DNA of 35,268 nt from Brugia malayi (lineage: Eukaryota > Nematoda > Chromadorea > Rhabditida > Onchocercidae): NCBI RefSeq assembly GCF_000002995.4, contig NW_025062321.1, positions 1-35,268 on the forward strand, written 5' to 3'. This document shows positions 22,794-34,934 of the stretch, one piece after another (position 1 is the first letter of the stretch; the number at the start of each line of letters is the position of its first letter). Both the position numbers and the translations under genes were made by a program. Under the pieces are notes generated by a model that saw nothing but the letters and a program-made list of their open reading frames with translations, did no database searches and had not been told where the DNA came from.

Positions 22794-22926
22794 TTAGAGA
22801 ATTATGAGTAACGGAAATAACTTTATCCTAAGTTGAATCACACGAAATAAATCCCTCAAAGGATCATTTAGCAGTGGGTTTGGGTGCAGCATGCGACTAA
22901 TTCCGATTAGTGAAATTAATGCCACC
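22794..22926 (-). CDS. Candidate isolated exon (GC island)
   Basis: On the minus strand the acceptor cctttccag is followed by one base and then 43 codons to a TAA. The peptide starts VALISLIGISRML and continues with HPNPLLNDPLRDLF. GC content is visibly higher than in the neighbours. It could be an upstream exon of the small minus-strand gene at 22.1-22.4 kb, but I found no strong donor that joins them in phase. The plus strand is also open here for about 50 codons, so the strand is not certain. Confidence 0.25.
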
Positions 22927-22929
22927 CTG

Positions 22930-24480
22930 GAAAGGCGGATTTTCAAAGTTTTTTGGTTTCTTAATTATGTTTACTTCCCTTTTTTCTTATGCAAATGCTA
23001 AAAATTAAGGATAAGATTGTACTAAAATATATTCCTACGAATTATTGCTCGATTTTGTTATAATTTATGGTTCAGAATTTATGTTTTCTTTCTCTTTCTC
23101 TTCCCCTCTCTCTCTTTGAATTGTTATTTGTGTAACATAATCCCTAATTAATTTATTTTTTTCATTTTTGATAATTTGAATCAATTATTTTGATTTGTAT
23201 CATTTATGAATGGATGAGATTAATTTCATGATAATTATTTAATCAGTAATTAGAAAGCATAATTTAAATATATTTTTCATATGAAATTTTATAAGGAATA
23301 TAATTTCTGTTAGGATTTTTTGTGCAATATTTAAAATATGAATAATGATTACTTTTAGTTTAGCTCTACTCTATATCGATATATCTTTATGGTTTTTTAA
23401 GATAAGAAGTATGAGAGAAGATTTAATTGAGCTAACAACTTCTACCTGAATGATGTATGATAGGAAAATAAGAGATGAATTAGTGCTGCGAAGAATGTAA
23501 CAAAGAGATGGATATTTTATGATAAAGATAGAAAAATTATTGTGACAAATAGGTTGAATTAAGAGATGGAAAGTTTTATTCTTTAATTTTTTATTACAAT
23601 TGTCGTTTATTTTTTCTTTTAACTGCATATTTAACTTTATGAAAAATGATCGATCATAGAAGAGTGATGAGATTAAGCTGTTTTTGCCATCGGAGTAATT
23701 AATTATGTTTATAAAATTGTTGCAAAAAATTTATTGCTAATGACTTTAAGTGTTACTTGAATATAAGTAACAAAATGAAATTGCAAGATGGAAAAGGGTG
23801 AAATGGCAAATAATGAGGAAAAAAAGGGAATAAGCTGCTTCTTTAAAAAGCAAATGACACTGATAAGTGATCTTATCAGCAAGACAGAATTATTTTATAC
23901 GATCTGTTATTTTATATGATAATTATTTTACACGATGTGTTAGTCGCAAGTTCGAATGGGTTCTTTTTTTTTTTTTTTTTTACTGCAATGTTCGTTCCTT
24001 AGCATTACAGCAAAGTAATTCGAACTTTATCAGTTGTTAACTTATGCTTACAAATTGTTGAATAGTTCGGATGCGAAATAATTTAAGAATATGTTGTTAA
24101 GATGATTCCAATTGTTAAATAAAATTTCGATGGAAATAATATTGCTGAATTAATAGGTAATCTATCAGTTAATTCTTAATGATTAATATTTTAATGACTG
24201 TATCAATGAAGTAATTCTAATTCACATAAAAAAAAAATAAATTGCACAGGCCTAATTCTATTCATTCTTTTCAAATTGACATAGTTCATTGATAAAAAGA
24301 AAAAAAAAAACTAATAATTACCAACCACCAAATTGTTTTCACCATTGATTTTACTTTAAGTTATACTAATATTGTCCGAATGAAATCTTTTGAATCGAAA
24401 TAGAAGGGATTTATCAGGTGATTTGTTTTTGCATTCATTGTATGCGTCTGAAAATACTAGTTTTTTTTTTATTTTTTTTT
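22930..24480. other. AT-rich spacer upstream of the HIF-like exons
   Basis: I find no convincing exon on either strand. The 5' part of the HIF-like gene, including its start codon, should lie here or further upstream; the first visible exon needs a preceding exon ending in phase 2. The best short-intron donor is atcag|gtgatt near 24,420, but the frame leading into it is closed by a TAG a few codons upstream. A minus-strand frame at 23,371-23,628 has no splice or composition support. Confidence 0.5.
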
Positions 24481-24482
24481 AG

Positions 24483-25360
24483 AAATCTTGACCGACGTCG
24501 TGAGTCATCTCGTTTTGCTGCACGTGATCGACGTGGTAAGGAAGCGGACATCTTTGCGGATCTCAAAGTAGTGATACCAATTGTTGATGAAGCAACAGTT
24601 ACACATGTGGATCGGATTGCTATATTGCGGGTTGCATTGACTCTTTGCCGGTTACGAAAAGTTGCAACGAAATGTATTTTTTTTTTTGTTAACAAGAATT
24701 ATTGATATCTTGCATTATGTAAATTTTCAAAATAAACAGCCCACAGTAATGCAAGAATTGTTTTTCCTGCATCTGCAAACATTAGGCAAATTCATTTTTC
24801 TTCAATTTTAGCTATGAAAACCTGAAATGCACGCCAGTTGCAGCGTAAGCAAACAGGTTATTTAAAAACATCATTGGAATCTAGCCGTTAGAATTAGTGG
24901 GAATAATCAATCTTCCCAACATATTGTTTAGCTTCATTTGAAAATGCCGAAAAGGAATTCCTTGAAATTACTGGATATTGATTTTCAATTTTGATGCTCA
25001 AATTTCGATCTCTTTGTTGGATACCTTGTGTGACAGTAAATATTCCAAATAGTGATTCTTATCTGGAACTTCAAAAAAATTTTTTCTTTAATTTATAGAC
25101 TGAAGGCTGCAGGTTTTTTTAATGAGCCTATTTTGAATTTTTTATCTTTTTTTTTTCTTGAATTTGAATAACTTGAATCATTCAAATTTTTGGAATGAAA
25201 ATAATTGCAGTCTTGAAAACTAATCTCAGAGGAGCATCGATGTTTATGGTCTGCAACAGCATTGCTAGAGTGTTTGGATGGTTTTCTGGCTATTGTTGAC
25301 CTGGATGGTATCATCCTATACGTTAGTGAAAGTGTCTCCATCTACCTCGGACTTACGCAA
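24483..25360 (+). CDS. hif-1: HIF-1-like bHLH-PAS transcription factor, partial
   Basis: The first exon (24483 to about 24673, after a T-tract ending in AG) encodes a complete bHLH. The basic region [17 protein letters not shown] shows the HIF-type SR-x-AAR-x-RR-x-KE pattern, followed by the two helices and ending [18 protein letters not shown]. This pattern fits nematode HIF-1 better than the Sim, Trachealess or AHR families. A second exon ending at 25360 (donor caa|gtatgt) gives the start of [20 protein letters not shown] and [17 protein letters not shown]-1 binds hypoxia-response DNA with an ARNT-type partner. The two exons are hard to join. The natural acceptor at 25,229 needs one preceding base, and the only good donor (aaat|gtattt) supplies T, making a stop. 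The acceptor at 25,259 keeps the frame but loses the linker. The rest of PAS-A, PAS-B and the oxygen-dependent degradation region were not found. A partial gene or pseudogene is likely. Confidence 0.8.
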
Positions 25361-25516
25361 GTATGTTACATTTTCCTTTTTTTTTTCCGCTTTTCTAAAT
25401 AGATTGACTTAAACGAAATAAAAAATTTATGTCTACTATTTCTGTTGAAAATTGTATTGAAGACGACATCATAAATGTGAGAAAAAAAGTTTTTCCTCAG
25501 TAACCCTTATTATCAG

Positions 25517-25555
25517 ATGGGTGACGATTTTCGGGAAAGCATTTCTACTTTATGA
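25517..25555 (+). CDS. Possible short terminal exon of the HIF-like gene
   Basis: After a 156-bp interval with gtatgt at one end and attatcag at the other, phase 0 reading gives 12 codons (MGDDFRESISTL) and a TGA. Used as the last exon, it would end the protein inside PAS-A. The peptide does not match the expected continuation of a HIF PAS-A domain, so it may be only a chance in-frame acceptor. Confidence 0.2.
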   Translation: MGDDFRESISTL

Positions 25556-25946
25556 AATTGTTCTCTCTACTTCTTGTTAGTGCAGCGATTGTCTATTGTG
25601 TTTGTAATATATATTCATATAAAACTATGTATAAAATTATAAAACTAATAAATTAATGTATATTCTTGCACATGTATATTCTTATAAAACTCACTTAATA
25701 AAATTTAAAGTTCGATTAAAAAGCAGTCGTGAATTTTAAGAGATAAAACATATTTTAAAAGAAAATAATCTTGCTGAAAGAATTTGTCTACTTTTGTTTT
25801 AAATCAAATCAAAAAAAAGAGTGAAAGAGAATTTTCAAATTTAGTAAGAACAAAATAGAAAAAATATTTCATCAAATTTAAATTACGCTAAAATTCTGAT
25901 TATCACTAAAAATAAAAATTAGAATTTACAATAATAATTTAAAATC

Positions 25947-25978
<32 letters not shown>

Positions 25979-26073
25979 TATAAACTGATGGATTATAAAT
26001 GATTTCTGCAGATTTTTTTTTTTCTTTGTTATATTAATTGAATTGCATTGATAATAATAATGCAATTTATCTT
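25556..26073. other. AT-rich spacer with an AT microsatellite
   Basis: No exon seen. It contains an A-run followed by a TA dinucleotide tract at about 25,961-25,981. It separates the convergent ends of the HIF-like exons (plus) and the membrane-protein gene (minus). Confidence 0.6.
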
Positions 26074-27329
26074 TTAAACGAGCATTTCATTGAATAATGG
26101 TTTTAATGTTGCGACAAGTGATGCGATAGCGATTTGTGTGATACTTTTTGTTGGTCGCAAAACGCTGTAAAATGTTATAAATGCAATAGTAGCAAAAAGT
26201 ATTGGTTGAAACATTTCGCATATCTGAAATTATCAATAATTATCATTCTGAATTCTTTCTATTATTTCGATTATTTTCTAAAATTTTCTGTCGCTAACTT
26301 TTCAGCAAAATGAACATAATTTTCAATTGCAAATACTTTAACTTTCAAAAAAAAAAAAGGTTAAAGAAAGTTTAACATTTTTAAAGAAATTAGTATATTT
26401 TATTAGTATTTAAATGCTATTTAAATGAAAGGAATGATTAAACTTACGAGGACAAATTTTTGTTCCCAATTATTGAAATGCTCCCGTATTAACAAAAATT
26501 TTGTCATTTCCATTATAATCAAATGTAGTGAAAGTAACATCTAAAAGAATCGTTCCTTTTTTTTTGTTTCTTTTAAAATGTGAAATAAAAACGAAAATTA
26601 TTTCTTGTAATTTATTTTAATTGGAAAATAACATATAAAATTTAACCCTTCGTATATGTGCTGTCATTTGATATTTATAAATTATCGCAATTAATAATTT
26701 AGTTGCTTTTTATGCCTCAAATTATGAAACTTTTTGCTCTTTTATTTTAAGAAAAATTATTATCAAAAAAAAAAAAAAAAAAAACTTGAATTTTCTGTCT
26801 TTACTTTTCTTATTGCAAAAATTAACAAAAAAAAAAAATAGTAAAAAAATTTATAATAAATTCAAGTTTAATTTTCAACTTGTTATGGCAAATTCAAATT
26901 GACAGGTAAGTAGTTATCACTAATTTTTAAAACGAAATAATTGAAAATATTGAAAATATTTCTTAAGTAAAAGTTAAATCCAAATATATTATGATAAAAA
27001 AAAATTTTTCATATTAACTCATACAATTCTTAGATTATTACAAATGTTTTCGAAAAGTAAAACTTATTACATTCAATTTTTTATCAAAAATTCAAAACAA
27101 AAAACGAAAATACCTGAGTAACTGTTAAAATTTTTTGATAAGAAACAATACGTTCGAGTCGTCTAGATCGTCGATTAATTTCTGATAAGATATCAAGATT
27201 TGGTGTACGATGAAGCACTGCTGAATTGTTAGGAATTGTTGTTCGTTGAATTTCAAGCTGATACGGTCGATAAAGATAATACGGTGATCTGCACGTATAT
27301 AACGTATCAACGTCACGGATAAACGTCAT
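26074..27329 (-). CDS. Small predicted membrane protein, three exons
   Basis: Minus-strand exons are 27329-27114 (72 codons from ATG), 26540-26448 (31 codons) and 26223-26074 (49 codons plus TAA), all in phase 0; the product is 152 aa. Splice sites are good: actcag|gtattt, ttttag|atg, ctc|gtaagt and atttcag|ata. The three exons are richer in GC than the introns. Residues 1-65 are polar, with many Arg and Tyr (for example EINRRSRRLER). Hydrophobic stretches follow around residues 68-92 (MLLSLHLIIMEMTKFLL), 108-122 (PILFATIAFITFYSVL) and 128-143 (ITQIAIASLVATLKPLF), suggesting two or three membrane passes with a cytosolic basic head. I do not recognise the family. The frame stays open upstream of the ATG without another Met, so a 5' exon is possible. 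Confidence 0.6.
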
Positions 27330-28740
27330 TATGAAGAATTTACGTTTGCAAATTGTTGAATGAAATAAATATACGATTGCTTTATATGAACATGAAAATC
27401 AATTAATCTTCATTTCAATCATTTGTATTTAGTAAAATTTTAAATTAACATATAGATTAAATTTAGGATTGTAAACGATATTTGAATAAATAAACTAAAT
27501 AATAAAAATTAACTAGTGATAAAATAAATGAGAAAATGAAAACCTTTTAAGATAGATGGGAGAAGCGTACTGCATAGGTCCATTACTTTTGTTACAAAAG
27601 CATTAGCATCAGAAAATAGTTATCGATGTTTTTAATCGACTAATTCAAAATTAATTATCTAATAAAAATTACATCTGCAAAAAAATTAATTATCAAAATT
27701 TTGCATCATTCAAATTATTCCATTCTAAATTACTTTCAGTAACAACAAGACAAAAAAAAAAAAAATTGAATTTCATTCCATTTTTGTACATATTTTTCTG
27801 TTATGGAAATGAAACTAACAAAATAAAATGTCGAAATGTTTAAATGTGTTAAAATAAATATTAATTTAGAGCAATGATTACAGAAATATACTAATTTTTT
27901 ATTCATAGATAAATAAGATTTGTTAAAAAGAAGGTAATAATAATTAAATTTGTAATTTAAATTTGCTTCAAAACTTATGGAAGTAATTAAATACTCAACT
28001 AATCGTTTAATCTTTTTCATTCTTCTACAATTAATTTTCTTTTTTTTGCACGGGAAGAGAAAGATAGCAAAAAGAAGATTTATATTTATTAAATTTGTGT
28101 TTTTTAAAATTAATAATGATTAGTAATAGTACATGATGCAAAATGTGTTCATTATATCTATATAAAGTATTTTCAACTAAATCTTAATAATTACAAAAAA
28201 AGAAATTCTGATTAATTTACAGCTTATATCTCAAGAAGATAACTTGGAAAAAAAGAGAAATTTAATTAAATTTGTTAGGTTTATATGAAAATTTGGAATG
28301 CATAGAAATTTTGCTTTTTAAACTGATTATAAACTTAATTAATTAGTAGAAAGAAATTATAATTTAAAATGGGAAATCAATATAAAGTCATTTCATTGAT
28401 TTCATTTAATCAATTGAAATAAAATGAAATTTATTCCAATAAATACGATTAAATAATATTAAATTAGTAATGAAATATTTTCATGCAAAAGAAATTAAAC
28501 AAAAAAAAATGAATCATCAAAGGATATCATATTAAATATGAATAAAGTATTTAGTGAAACAGTGATAGTTTTAAACCATTCTTGCAGTATAAATAAAAAT
28601 TCTTGAAGTATAAATAAAATTCTTGCAGTATAAATATTTTCAGTATAAATAAAAAACTAAACTTTAATAATTGAGTTCTAAACATTATTTCAGCAGCAAA
28701 ATTAATTAAATTTTTGAATAGTGATATTTGAAATCAATCA
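27330..28740. other. AT-rich spacer with a small GC island and a short tandem repeat
   Basis: No supported gene. At 27,552-27,635 the plus strand is open for 27 codons after an AG (IDGRSVLHRSITFVTKALAS...) and ends in TAA, in a local GC island. The minus strand is also open (from ATG at about 27,584). Near 28,580-28,655 the unit ttcttgcagtataaataaaa recurs three to four times with changes. A minus-strand frame at 27,736-28,020 is Lys/Phe/Ile-rich with no composition support. Satellite begins at about 28,741. Confidence 0.5.
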
Positions 28741-31700
28741 TAATCTGCAAATATGATTGATTTCAAATATTTTTTAAATATTAAAATTAATTTTAGTCAC
28801 AAATCCAGATTGGGTTACTTAAGAAATTTGGACAGAAATTAAAAGTTTTAACAAATTAAATATTAAAAATGTTTTAATTTTACTTAATACTGTTTCAAAT
28901 AAAATCTGCCAATGCTGGAAAAATATAATTCGTTTAAAAATAAACATTTACTGAACTTAATTGATTCTCTTATTTGCATTAAACTTGATCTGCTGACATT
29001 TTAATTATTATTTTTGACATTTTATGCTAAATTTGGACTTTAAAAGTTAACTTTAAAGCAAACTTTCATTGCAGAAATTAATTAAATCTGCAATTATAAT
29101 TGATTTCAAATATTTTTAAAATATTAAAATTAATTTTAGTCACAATTCTAGATAGGGTTACCACAGAAATTTCGACAGATTTTAAAAGTTTTAATAAAAT
29201 ATATACTAAAAATGTTTTAATTTTTAATAATTCTGTTTCAAATAAAATCTGCCAATGCCGGAAAAATATATTTTTCTAAAAATAAACATTTATTGAACTT
29301 AATTGATTAATTGATTACTTTTATTTGCATTAAAGTTGATCGGCTGACATTCTATTTACTATTTTTGACATTTTATGCTTACTTTGGACTTTAAAAGTTA
29401 ACTTTAAAGCAAACTTTCATTGCAGAAATTAATTAAATCTGCAATTATAATTGATTTCAAATATTTTTTAAATATTAAAATTAATTTTAGTCACAAATCC
29501 AGATTGGGTTACTACAGATATTTCGACAGATTTTAAAAATTTTAATAAAATAAATACTAAAAATGTTTTAATTTTTAATAATTCTGTTTCAAATAAAATC
29601 TGCCAATGCCGGCAAAATATATTTTTTCTAAAAATAAACATTTATTGAACTTAATTGATTACTTTTATTTGCATTAAACTTGATCTGCTGACATTCTATT
29701 TACTATTTTTGACATTTTATGCTAACTTTGGACTTTAAAAGTTAACTTTAAAGCAAACTTTCATTGCAGAAATTAATTAAATCTGCAATTATAAATATTA
29801 AAATTAATTTTAGTCACAAATCCAGATTGGGTTACTACAGAAATTTCGACAGATTTTAAAAATTTTAATAAAATAAATACTAAAAATGTTTTTATTTTTA
29901 ATAATTCTGTTTCAAATAAAATCTTCCAATGCCGGGAAAATATATTTTATCTAAAAATAAACATTTATTGAACTTAATTGATTACTTTTATTTGCATTAA
30001 ACTTGATCTGCTGACATTCTATTTACTATTTTTGACATTTTATGCTAACTTTGGACTTTAAAATTTAACCTTAAAGCAAACCTTCATTGCAGAAATTAAT
30101 GAAATCTGCAATTATAATTGATTTCAAATATTTTTTAAACATTAAAATAAATTTTAGTCACAATTCTAGATAGGGTTACTTAAGAAATTTCGACAGATTT
30201 TAATAGTTTTAATGAAATAAATACTAAAAATGTTTTAATTTTTAATAATTCTGTTTCAAATAAAATCTGCCAATGCCGGAAAAATATATTTTTTCTTAAA
30301 ATAAACATTTATTGAACATAATTGATTACTTTTATTTGCATTAAACTTGATCTGCTGACATTCTATTTACTATTTTTGACATTTTATGCTAAATTTTAAA
30401 AGTTAACTTTAAAGCAAACTTTCATTGCAGAAATTAATGAAATCTGCAATTATAATTGATTTCAAATATTTTTAAAATATTAAAATTAATTTTAGTCACA
30501 ATTCTAGATAGGGTTACCACAGAAATTTCGACAGATTTTAAAAATTTTAATAAAATAAATACTAAAAATGTTCTAATTTTTAATAATTCTGTTTCAAATA
30601 AAATCTGCCAATGCCGGAAAAATATATTTTTTCTTAAAATAAACATTTATTGAACTTAATTGATTACTTTTATTTGCATTAAAGTTGATCTGCTGACATT
30701 CAATTTACTATTTTTGACATTTTATGCTAATTTTGGACTTTAAAAGTTAACTTTAAAGCAAACTTTCATTGCAGAAATTAATGAAATCTGCAATTATAGT
30801 TGATTTCAAATATTTTTTAAATATTAAAATTAATTTCAGTCACAAATCCAGATTGGGTTACCACAGAAATTTCGACAGATTTTAAAAGCTTTAATAAAAT
30901 AAATACTAAAAACGTTTTAATTTTGTTTAATTCGGTTTCAAATAAAATCTACCTGTGCTGGACAAATATATTTTATCTAAAAATAAACATTTATTGAACT
31001 TAATTGATTACTTTTATTTGCATTAAACTTGATCTGCAGACATTCTATTTACTATTTTTGACATTTTATGCTAACTTTGGACTTTAAAAGTTAACCTTAA
31101 AGCAAACTTTCATTGCAGAAATTAATTAAATCTGCAATTATAAATATTAAAATTAATTTTAGTCACAAATCCAGATTGGGTTACTACAGAAATTTCGACA
31201 GGTTTTAAAAGTTTTAATGATATAAATACTAAAAATGTTTTAATCTTTAATAATTCTGTTTCAAATAAAATCTACCTGTGCTGGACAAATATATTTTATC
31301 TAAAAATGAACATTTATTTAACTTAATTGATTACTTTTATTTGAATTAACTCGAGCTGCTGATATTTTAATTTATATTATTGACATTTAATGCTAAATTT
31401 GGACTTTAAAAGCTAACCTTAAAGCAAACTTTCATTGCAGAAATTATTTAAATCTGCAATTATAATTGATTTCAAATATTTTTTAAATATTAAAATTAAT
31501 TTTAGTCACAAATCCAGATTGGGTTACTACAGAAATTTCGACAGATTTTAAAAATTTTAATAAAATAAATACTAAAAATGTTTTAATTTTTAATAATTCT
31601 GTTTCAAATAAAATCTGCCAATGCCGGAAAAATATATTTTTTCTAAAAATAAACATTTATTGAACTTAATTGATTAATTGATTACTTTTATTTGCATTAA

Positions 31701-34700
31701 AGTTGATCGGCTGACATTCTATTTACTATTTTTGACATTTTATGCTTACTTTGGACTTTAAAAGTTAACTTTAAAGCAAACTTTCATTGCAGAAATTAAT
31801 TAAATCTGCAATTATAATTGATTTCAAATATTTTTTAAATATTAAAATTAATTTTAGTCAAAAATCCAGATTGGGTTACTACAGAAATTACGACAGATTT
31901 TAAAAATATTAATAAAATAAATACTAAAAATGTTCTAATTTTTAATAATTCTGTTTCAAATAAAATCTGCCAATGCCGGAAAAATATATTTTTTCTTAAA
32001 ATAAACATTTATTGAACTTAATTGATTAGTTTTATTTGCATTAAAGTTGATCTGCTGACATTCTGTTTACTATTTTTGACATTTTATGCTAACTTTGGAC
32101 TTTAAAAGTTAACTTTAAAGCAAACTTTCATTGCAGAAATTAATTAAATCTGCAATTATAAATATTAAAATTAATTTTAGTCACCAATCCAGATTGGGTT
32201 ACTACAGAAATTTCGACAGATTTTAAAAATTTTAATAAAATAAATACTAAAAATGTTTCAATTTTTAATAATTCTGTTTCAAATAAAATCTGCCAATGCC
32301 GGAAAAATATATTTTTTCTTAAAATAAACATTTATTGAACTTAATTGATTAGTTTTATTTGCATTAAAGTTGATCTGCTGACATTCTATTTACTATTTTT
32401 GACATTTTATGCTAACTTTGGACTTTAAAAGTTAACTTTAAAGCAAACTTTCATTGCAGAAATTAATTAAATCTGCAATTATAAATATTAAAATTAATTT
32501 TAGTCACAAATCCAGATTGGGTTACTTAAGAAATTTCGACAGATATTAAAAGCTTTAATAAAATAAATACTAAAAACGTTTTAATTTTGTTTAATTCTGT
32601 TTCAAATAAAATCTGCCTGTGCTGGAAAAATGTTATTCATTTAAAAATAAACATTTATTGAACTTAATTGATTACTTTTATTTGCATTAAAGTTGATCTG
32701 CTGACATTCAATTTACTATTTTTGACATTTTATGCTAACTTTGGACTTTAAAAGTTAACCTTAAAGCAAACCTTCATTGCAGAAATTAATGAAATCTGCA
32801 ATTATAGTTGATTTCAAATATTTTTTAAATATTAAAATTAATTTCAGTCACAAATCCAGATTGGGTTACCACAGAAATTTCGACAGATTTTAAAAGCTTT
32901 AATAAAATAAATACTAAAAACGTTTTAATTTTTAATCATTCTGTTTCAAATAAAATCTGCCAATGCCGGAAAAATATATTTTTTCTTAAAATAAACATTT
33001 ATTGAACATAATTGATTCTTTTATTTGCATTAAACCTGATCTGCTGACATTCTATTTACTATTTTTGACATTTTATGCTAACTTTGGACTTTAAAAGTTA
33101 ACTTTAAAGCAAACTTTCATTGCAGAAATTAATGAAATCTGCAATTATAATTGATTTCAAATATTTTTTAAATATTAAAATTAATTTCAGTCACAAATCC
33201 AGATTGGGTTACCACAGAAATTTCGACAGATTTTAAAAGCTTTAATAAAATAAATACTAAAAACGTTTTAATTTTGTTTAATTCTGTTTCAAATAAAATC
33301 TACCTGTGCTGGAAAAATATATTTTATCTAAAAATAAACATTTATTGAACTTAATTGATTACTTTTATTTGCATTAAACTTGATCTGCTGACATTCTATT
33401 TACTATTTTTGACATTTTATGCTAACTTTGGACTTTAAAAGTTAACTTTAAAGCAAACTTTCATTGCAGAAATTAATTAAATCTGCAATTATAATTGATT
33501 TCAAATATTTTTTAAATATTAAAATTAATTTTAGTCAAAAATCCAGATTGGGTTACTACAGAAATTTCGACAGATTTTAAAAATATTAATAAAATAAATA
33601 CTAAAAACGTTTTAATTTTTAATCATTCTGTTTCAAATAAAATCTGCCAATGCCGGAAAAATATATTTTTTCTTAAAACAAACATTTATTGAGCATAATT
33701 GATTACTTTTATTTGCATTAAACTTGATCTGCTGACATTCTATTTACTATTTTTGACATTTTATGCTAACTTTGGACTTTAAAAGTTAACTTTAAAGCAA
33801 ACTTTCATTGCAGAAATTAATGAAATCTGCAATTATAGTTGATTTCAAATATTTTTTAAATATTAAAATTAATTTCAGTCACATATCCAGATTGGGTTAC
33901 CACAGAAATTTCGACAGATTTTAAAAGCTTTAATAAAATAAATACTAAAAACGTTTTTATTTTGTTTAATTCTGTTTCAAATAAAATCTACCTGTGCTGG
34001 AAAAATATATTTCATCAAAAAATAAACATTTATTGAACTTAATTGATTACTTTTATTTGCATTAAACTTGATCTGCTGACATTCTATTTACTATTTTTGA
34101 CATTTTATGCTAACTTTGGACTTTAAAAGTTAACCTTAAAGCAAACTTTCATTGCAGAAATTAATTAAATCTGCAATTATAAATATTAAAATTAATTTTA
34201 GTCACAAATCCAGATTGGGTTACTACAGAAATTTCGACAGATTTTAAAATTTTAATAAAATAAATACTAGAAATGTTTTAATTTTTAATAATTCTGTTTC
34301 AAATAAAATCTTCCAATGCCGGGAAAATATATTATTTACTAAAATAAACATTTATTGAACTTAATTGATTACTTTTATTTGCATTAAACTTGATCTGCTG
34401 ACATTCTATTTACTATTTTTGACATTTTATGCTAACTTTTGGACTTTAAAAGTTAACTTTAAAGCAAACTTTCATTGCAGAAATTAATTAAATCTGCAAT
34501 AATAATTGATTTCAAATATTTTTTAAATATTAAAATTGATTTTAGTCACAAATCCAGATTGGGTTACTACAGAAATTTCGACAGATTTTAAAAGTATTAA
34601 TAAAATAAATACTAAAAATGTTTTAATTTTTAATAATTCTGTTTCAAATAAAATCTTCCAATGCCGGGAAAATATATTTTATCTAAAAATAAACATTTAT

Positions 34701-34934
34701 TGAACTTAATTGATTACTTTTATTTGCATTAAACTTGATCTGCTGATATTTTAATTACTATTTTTGACATTTTATGCTAAATTTGGACTTTAAAAGTTAA
34801 CTTTAAAGCAAACTTTCATTGCAGAAATTAATGAATCTGCAATTATAATTGATGTCAAATATTTTTTAAACATTAAAATAAATTTTAGTCACAATTCTAG
34901 ATAGGGTTACTAAGAAATTTCGACAGATTTGAGA
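28741..34934 (+). repeat. Satellite array, right block
   Basis: About 18 monomers of the same family and orientation as the left block. Here the ccaatgccgg form is common, whereas acctgtgctgg dominates on the left. Several monomers (near 29,790, 31,138, 32,155, 32,480 and 34,180) lack about 28 bp, so aattata runs directly into aatattaaaa. Two monomers (near 29,304 and 31,672) share an 8-bp duplication, gattaattgattac, together with gatcggctgac and tatgcttac. Their spacing of 2,368 bp hints at a seven-monomer higher-order unit. No frame is kept across monomers. Confidence 0.96.

Noticed and set aside
23371..23628. 85-codon minus-strand frame
   Set aside because: There is no GC rise, splice sites or recognisable motif. 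A frame of this length is expected by chance in this composition.
24418..24482. Unspliced N-terminal extension of the bHLH exon from ATG at 24,418
   Set aside because: It would translate the intronic T-tract as Phe/Leu before the basic region. The tract ends in a proper acceptor AG.
24435..24695. 86-codon minus-strand frame
   Set aside because: It is antisense to the HIF-like bHLH exon, whose plus-strand reading is a recognised domain.
25093..25341. 82-codon minus-strand frame
   Set aside because: It lies opposite the PAS-A exon and shows no family features.
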